Below the pieces are notes generated by a model, which was given only the letters and a program-made list of their open reading frames with translations, was not told the origin of the DNA and did no database searches. A DNA stretch of 64,000 nt from the NCBI RefSeq assembly GCF_001428825.1, contig NZ_LMIT01000001.1, positions 179,889 to 243,888 of the forward strand. Direction: 5' to 3'. Positions 60,917 through 64,000 of the stretch are shown here, piece after piece. Origin of the DNA: Nocardioides sp. Root240 (GTDB lineage Bacteria > Actinomycetota > Actinomycetes > Propionibacteriales > Nocardioidaceae). Position numbers and translations under genes: made by a program. Every line of letters starts with the position of its first letter. The first letter of the stretch is position 1.

Positions 60917-63033
60917 CAGTCGTGCCCGCCGATCGTGAAGTTGGTCAGGTACGACTCGTACAGACGGACGGGGATGACGTGCTCCGGCAGGTCCGCGCAC
61001 ACCATCTGGAACGCGCGCTCGTCGTCCGTGACGACGTACGCCATCCGTGCGTCGGGCCGGGACGCCAACGCGTCGAGGAACAGCCCGGCCGCATCGACGT
61101 CGAACAGGACCCCGTACGCCTCGGCGACGTCGAAGGTGTCGGTCGGCGCGTCGATCCGCCGTCCCCTCGCCCCCGCCCTGAGCCACAGCAACGGAGCGAT
61201 CGCCTCGAAGCTCCGGCCGTGCTGGACCGCCCGCGGGGTCTCGTAGGTCATCGTGAAGAACTCGACGTTCTCCTCGAAGCCGTCGGCCATCGGGAACTCG
61301 TCGGTGAACTTGTAGTCGCCCTTGATCGGGTCGCCGTCGGGCGTCCTACCCGTCACCGCCGCCGCGATCCGGGGTTTGGTGATGTGGTCGCAGATGCCCC
61401 ACCGCTCCCACTCCGGGTCGCCCGGGCGCAGGCCCTGCTCCCGGAGCTTCTTCTGCTCGTCGGCGCCGACCTCGTTGTTGGTGACGCTGATGCTCTGGCG
61501 GCGGCCGCCGTCCTGCTTGTTCAGGCGCATGACTGCGTGGGCCGTCGTACCGGAGCCGGAGAAGAAATCGAGGACGACCGCGTCGGGCTTGTCAGCGACG
61601 GCTAGGCGAAGCGCATCCTCAACCGCGTAGAGCGACTTGGGGAACTGAAAGCGGCCGCGATCACCGAACAAGCGACTTAGTAGTTGGGCTCCGCCGCCGC
61701 CACCTGCAATGTGCTGCGGCCTGTTCCACACCGTCTTCGGCCGCTGACGTCTGCTAGTTGTGACCTGCTCGACTAGAACCTCTCCGCGTGGCCCGCGACC
61801 AACAACCCGGCGCTCACCAGACTCGATCTCGGCGACGGTCCCACCCAACAGATACCGGAGCGTTGGCTGCTCTGCCCCGGGCTTGGAGCTGACGTGCGCG
61901 TATCCCTTCGCGATGAGTGTCTCTAGCTTCCGCGCCTCGACCCGCCAAATCCCAAGCCGGCCATCATTCCTCAAAGGCCACACAACCGGTGCCCCATCGA
62001 TACGAGTCGGCCTGCTTGCTTCAGCGCCAGAAAGGGGGGCACCAACCCCCACCATCCGCGTGCGTTCTTCATTCATCAGCACCGGGTAGCAGAGGTTAGG
62101 GCGTTGGTCCCGGTACCACGACCCGCCACCTCGGAGAAGCCATTCCCACCGCACTCCGGCCTTGCCGAGCTTCGCCCCGTCGGCCTGCTGATCGGTCAGA
62201 AGATCATCGAAGACCTCAGCCGGTCTGGCATCTCCGACGAAGCAAAAGAATGCGTACTCGTCTACTCGCGACAGCAATTCTCGCGAGGTTCCGCTGGGGT
62301 TGATGACGATCGAGATCATCTGCACGGTCGCCTCGGGAAAGGTCTGCTGCAACAGCAACCCCAGTCGCAGGTACTCCTTCTCGTCGATCGTCACGATCAA
62401 CACGGAGTTCTCCGGGTTCAGCAGCCTCTTCGCCAGCTTCAGGCGCCGCTCCATGAACGACAGCCACTTGCTGTGCCGGTAGGCGTCCTCGCCGTCGACG
62501 TAGTCGTTGTTGTACTTCCAGTCCTTCGCGCCCGTGTTGTACGGAGGATCGATGTAGATCGCGTCGACCTTGCCGGCGTGGGTGTACAGCAACGCCTGCA
62601 GGGCGTGGTGGTTCTCCGCGTTGATGACCGAGTGGAACGGCTTGTCCGCTCCCCCGCGCTCGACCTTCCCGGTCGACACCAGTCCGGGGAAGATCGGGTC
62701 ACGGAACTCCGCGACCACGACCAGGTCGGCGACCGCGACCTGTCGCGCCTCCCCGTCGGCGCCCACGAGCGAAGCGACGCCGGACGCGACCCGCTGGACG
62801 AGCCAGAGCGCGGAGTCGCCCCTGGCCGTCGTGCCCCGGGGCGGAAGGACGCGAACCTTGTCGCCGCGGCGGACCGGGCGTCCGGGGAGATCGACGGACT
62901 CCGGCACGTGCCGCTCGAAGTTCAGCCCAAAGGGTCGGCGGTTCTCGAGAGCCTTGACCTCGGCACGGAGGTCTGCGGCCAACCGCGGATCGGACCGTTC
63001 GACCTGCAGCAGCAGATCGCTCAGTCTCGACAC
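60916..63033 (-). CDS. Type III-like site-specific DNA methyltransferase (Mod)
   Basis: The 705-residue enzyme has motif IV DPPYNTGAKDW (162-165 for DPPY) before motif I DFFSGSGTT (489-497), the beta-class order found in type III Mod proteins; this suggests adenine methylation. The N-terminal region is unusual for Mod, with a basic linker (RRGDKVRVLPPRG). Residues about 260-465, between the motifs, should hold the target-recognition domain; its DNA is more AT-rich than the rest. GTG start at 63033 with GGAAGGA about 11 nt upstream. Confidence 0.85.
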   Translation of the reverse strand: MSRLSDLLLQVERSDPRLAADLRAEVKALENRRPFGLNFERHVPESVDLPGRPVRRGDKVRVLPPRGTTARGDSALWLVQRVASGVASLVGADGEARQVAVADLVVVAEFRDPIFPGLVSTGKVERGGADKPFHSVINAENHHALQALLYTHAGKVDAIYIDPPYNTGAKDWKYNNDYVDGEDAYRHSKWLSFMERRLKLAKRLLNPENSVLIVTIDEKEYLRLGLLLQQTFPEATVQMISIVINPSGTSRELLSRVDEYAFFCFVGDARPAEVFDDLLTDQQADGAKLGKAGVRWEWLLRGGGSWYRDQRPNLCYPVLMNEERTRMVGVGAPLSGAEASRPTRIDGAPVVWPLRNDGRLGIWRVEARKLETLIAKGYAHVSSKPGAEQPTLRYLLGGTVAEIESGERRVVGRGPRGEVLVEQVTTSRRQRPKTVWNRPQHIAGGGGGAQLLSRLFGDRGRFQFPKSLYAVEDALRLAVADKPDAVVLDFFSGSGTTAHAVMRLNKQDGGRRQSISVTNNEVGADEQKKLREQGLRPGDPEWERWGICDHITKPRIAAAVTGRTPDGDPIKGDYKFTDEFPMADGFEENVEFFTMTYETPRAVQHGRSFEAIAPLLWLRAGARGRRIDAPTDTFDVAEAYGVLFDVDAAGLFLDALASRPDARMAYVVTDDERAFQMVCADLPEHVIPVRLYESYLTNFTIGGHD

Positions 63034-63051
63034 GGTTCGACAGTTCCTTCC

Positions 63052-63089
63052 GGCTCAATACATCGGGCTTTGGCTCAATATATTGGGCC
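63052..63089. promoter_or_regulatory. Tandem operator-like sites between mod and its divergent regulator
   Basis: GGCTCAATA occurs at 63052 and 63072, exactly 20 bp apart. The right copy is followed by TATTGGGCC, giving a nearly perfect dyad of 18 bp; the left copy has a weaker partner (CATCGGGC). This is the only strongly AT-rich patch of the island, and it contains TATATT. It suits autoregulation by the HTH protein encoded right next to it. Confidence 0.6.
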
Positions 63090-63431
63090 ATGCCCGGAAG
63101 GGCAGGCGAACAGGGTGGTTTCGTGCCCGCCGCCGACCACCTCCCGGACTTCGCGGAGCGCGCGAAGCTCTTCGGCGAGAAGGTCCGGCAGCGGCGCAAC
63201 GAGCTCGGCCTGACCGAGCGCGACCTGATCGAACGGACCGGTCTGAGCCGGGGCTACATCCAGCTGCTGCTGAACAACCGCGGCGGCCACAAGGACCCGA
63301 GCACCGGGCTCTACAAGCCGGTCAACCCGACGCTTGACGTGATCTGGCGGCTCGCCGACGCGCTCGAGCTCGACCCGACCTACCTCGTGGACAACGGCCG
63401 GGGCGTCGAGGCCGACGCTGGCCGCTCGTGA
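63090..63431 (+). CDS. XRE-type helix-turn-helix regulator
   Basis: The 113-residue protein has a helix-turn-helix domain of Cro/C1 type (about residues 30-100; EKVRQRRNELGLTERDLIE, recognition helix near GLSRGYIQLLLNN). The ATG at 63090 touches the operator dyad, so it would need a leaderless message; a GTG at 63123 with GGGTGG upstream is a good alternative (102 residues). It is divergent from mod/res and overlaps the next gene by 4 bp. It resembles controller proteins of restriction systems. Confidence 0.75.
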   Translation: MPGRAGEQGGFVPAADHLPDFAERAKLFGEKVRQRRNELGLTERDLIERTGLSRGYIQLLLNNRGGHKDPSTGLYKPVNPTLDVIWRLADALELDPTYLVDNGRGVEADAGRS

Positions 63432-64000
63432 GGATCACCCTCGGCGTCACGGACAATGCATGGGCCGACTTCCTGCGCGCCCGTGACCACGTCACCGAGG
63501 CCAACTTCTGGGTGCCGTCCGCCCAACGGTTCACCGGACGTGCCTCGCTCGACGAGCCGTTCCTGTTCAAGACGAAGAGTCCGCGCGAAGGCTTGGTCGG
63601 CGGAGGCTTCTTCGCCGGCTACTACGAGCAGCGGGTCAGCGAGGCCTGGGCCGTTTTCGGCACCGGCAACGGCGTCGACTCCGAGGCTGCACTGCTCCGC
63701 GCCATCCGGACGTACCGCGAACGCACACGCAAGCCGTTCCACCCGGACCCGACGATCGGGTGCGTCGTGCTGCGCAACATCTTCTTCGCTCCCGAGGGCG
63801 ATGAGCTGCCCGCTCCCGAGCACTGGGGCCGGTCGATCGTGCAGGGCAAGACCTACGACGACACCGACCCCGACTGGCACTACGTCCTCCACGCGTTCCG
63901 CGCCTTCCAGGGTGGCGCGCGCGTCGATCACGTCTGGGACAGAGACTTGGTCGCGGTCGACCTCGACCGCGACGACGCACGCTTCGGAGCACCGGTCCTC
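63428..64000 (+). CDS. Probable PUA/EVE-like-domain HNH endonuclease, 3' end missing
   Basis: The first 191 residues are present. They have the N-terminal layout of nucleases with a PUA- or EVE-like domain that reads modified bases: DNAWADFLRARDHVTEANFW, FLFKTKSPREGLVGGGFFAG, PDPTIGCVVLRNIFF and HWGRSIVQGKTYDDTDPDW. In such proteins an HNH nuclease domain follows, which would lie beyond the window. The GTG start overlaps the regulator's stop, so it belongs to the same operon. Modified-DNA cleavage is inferred from family resemblance. Confidence 0.6.
   Translation, partial: MRITLGVTDNAWADFLRARDHVTEANFWVPSAQRFTGRASLDEPFLFKTKSPREGLVGGGFFAGYYEQRVSEAWAVFGTGNGVDSEAALLRAIRTYRERTRKPFHPDPTIGCVVLRNIFFAPEGDELPAPEHWGRSIVQGKTYDDTDPDWHYVLHAFRAFQGGARVDHVWDRDLVAVDLDRDDARFGAPVL

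Overview
The base composition is very high in G+C, GTG starts are common, and the gene families are typical of Actinobacteria: AftD arabinofuranosyltransferase, an ANTAR regulator, an HGxxPAAW protein, a Trp-associated membrane protein and leaderless promoters. The window therefore looks like chromosomal DNA of a Nocardioides-like actinomycete, although genus is an inference. Almost all of it is coding. No gene-free stretch exceeds about 200 bp, and I see no insertion sequence, CRISPR array or rRNA.

Layout. (1) 1-14.5 kb is a cell-envelope region. It holds the end of a calcium-motif repeat protein, a methyltransferase and condensation-like pair, a DUF3068 membrane protein, two glycosyltransferases, a DUF2613 mini-protein, two large membrane proteins, an AftD homologue and a flippase; this resembles the mycobacterial arabinogalactan locus around aftD. 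(2) 14.6-21 kb holds DNA polymerase I, a thioesterase, a GNAT enzyme and a polar amino acid ABC transporter. (3) 21-26 kb is a liv-type branched-chain amino acid ABC operon. (4) 26.1-35.3 kb holds an ANTAR response regulator, a structurally odd tRNA with a CAA anticodon, a solitary LAGLIDADG protein, pyruvate kinase and glutamate synthase (gltBD). (5) 35.5-47.3 kb is an expanded phosphate-uptake island. pstC, pstA and pstB are interleaved with membrane-anchored binding proteins, a sortase-fold protein without catalytic residues, and two neighbouring secreted proteins that share an unnamed domain. (6) 47.4-54.3 kb holds lgt, a SCO protein, trpABC, small trp-associated membrane genes and hisI; trpE is missing from its usual place. 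(7) 54.3-57.9 kb encodes a heterodimeric ABC exporter, one subunit of which carries a REP-like repeat in frame. (8) 58-64 kb is a defence island. It has a type III-like Res/Mod pair, a divergent HTH regulator with tandem operator-like sites, and the start of a probable PUA/EVE-like domain nuclease cut off by the window end.

How genes work together. Most operons are tightly packed, with 4-bp ATGA or GTGA overlaps that imply translational coupling (pstC-pstA-pstS-anchored protein-sortase-like; trpC-trpB-trpA; aftD and its two downstream membrane genes; the ABC exporter pair). Many genes have a TANNNT box 6-7 nt before the start codon and no Shine-Dalgarno sequence, so leaderless mRNAs are probably widespread here.

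The best candidates for something undescribed are the pst island with its inactive sortase and paralogous secreted domains, the class I-shaped tRNA with a CAA anticodon next to a homing-endonuclease-like gene, the in-frame REP-like repeat in an ABC transporter, and the terminal restriction island with its control region.
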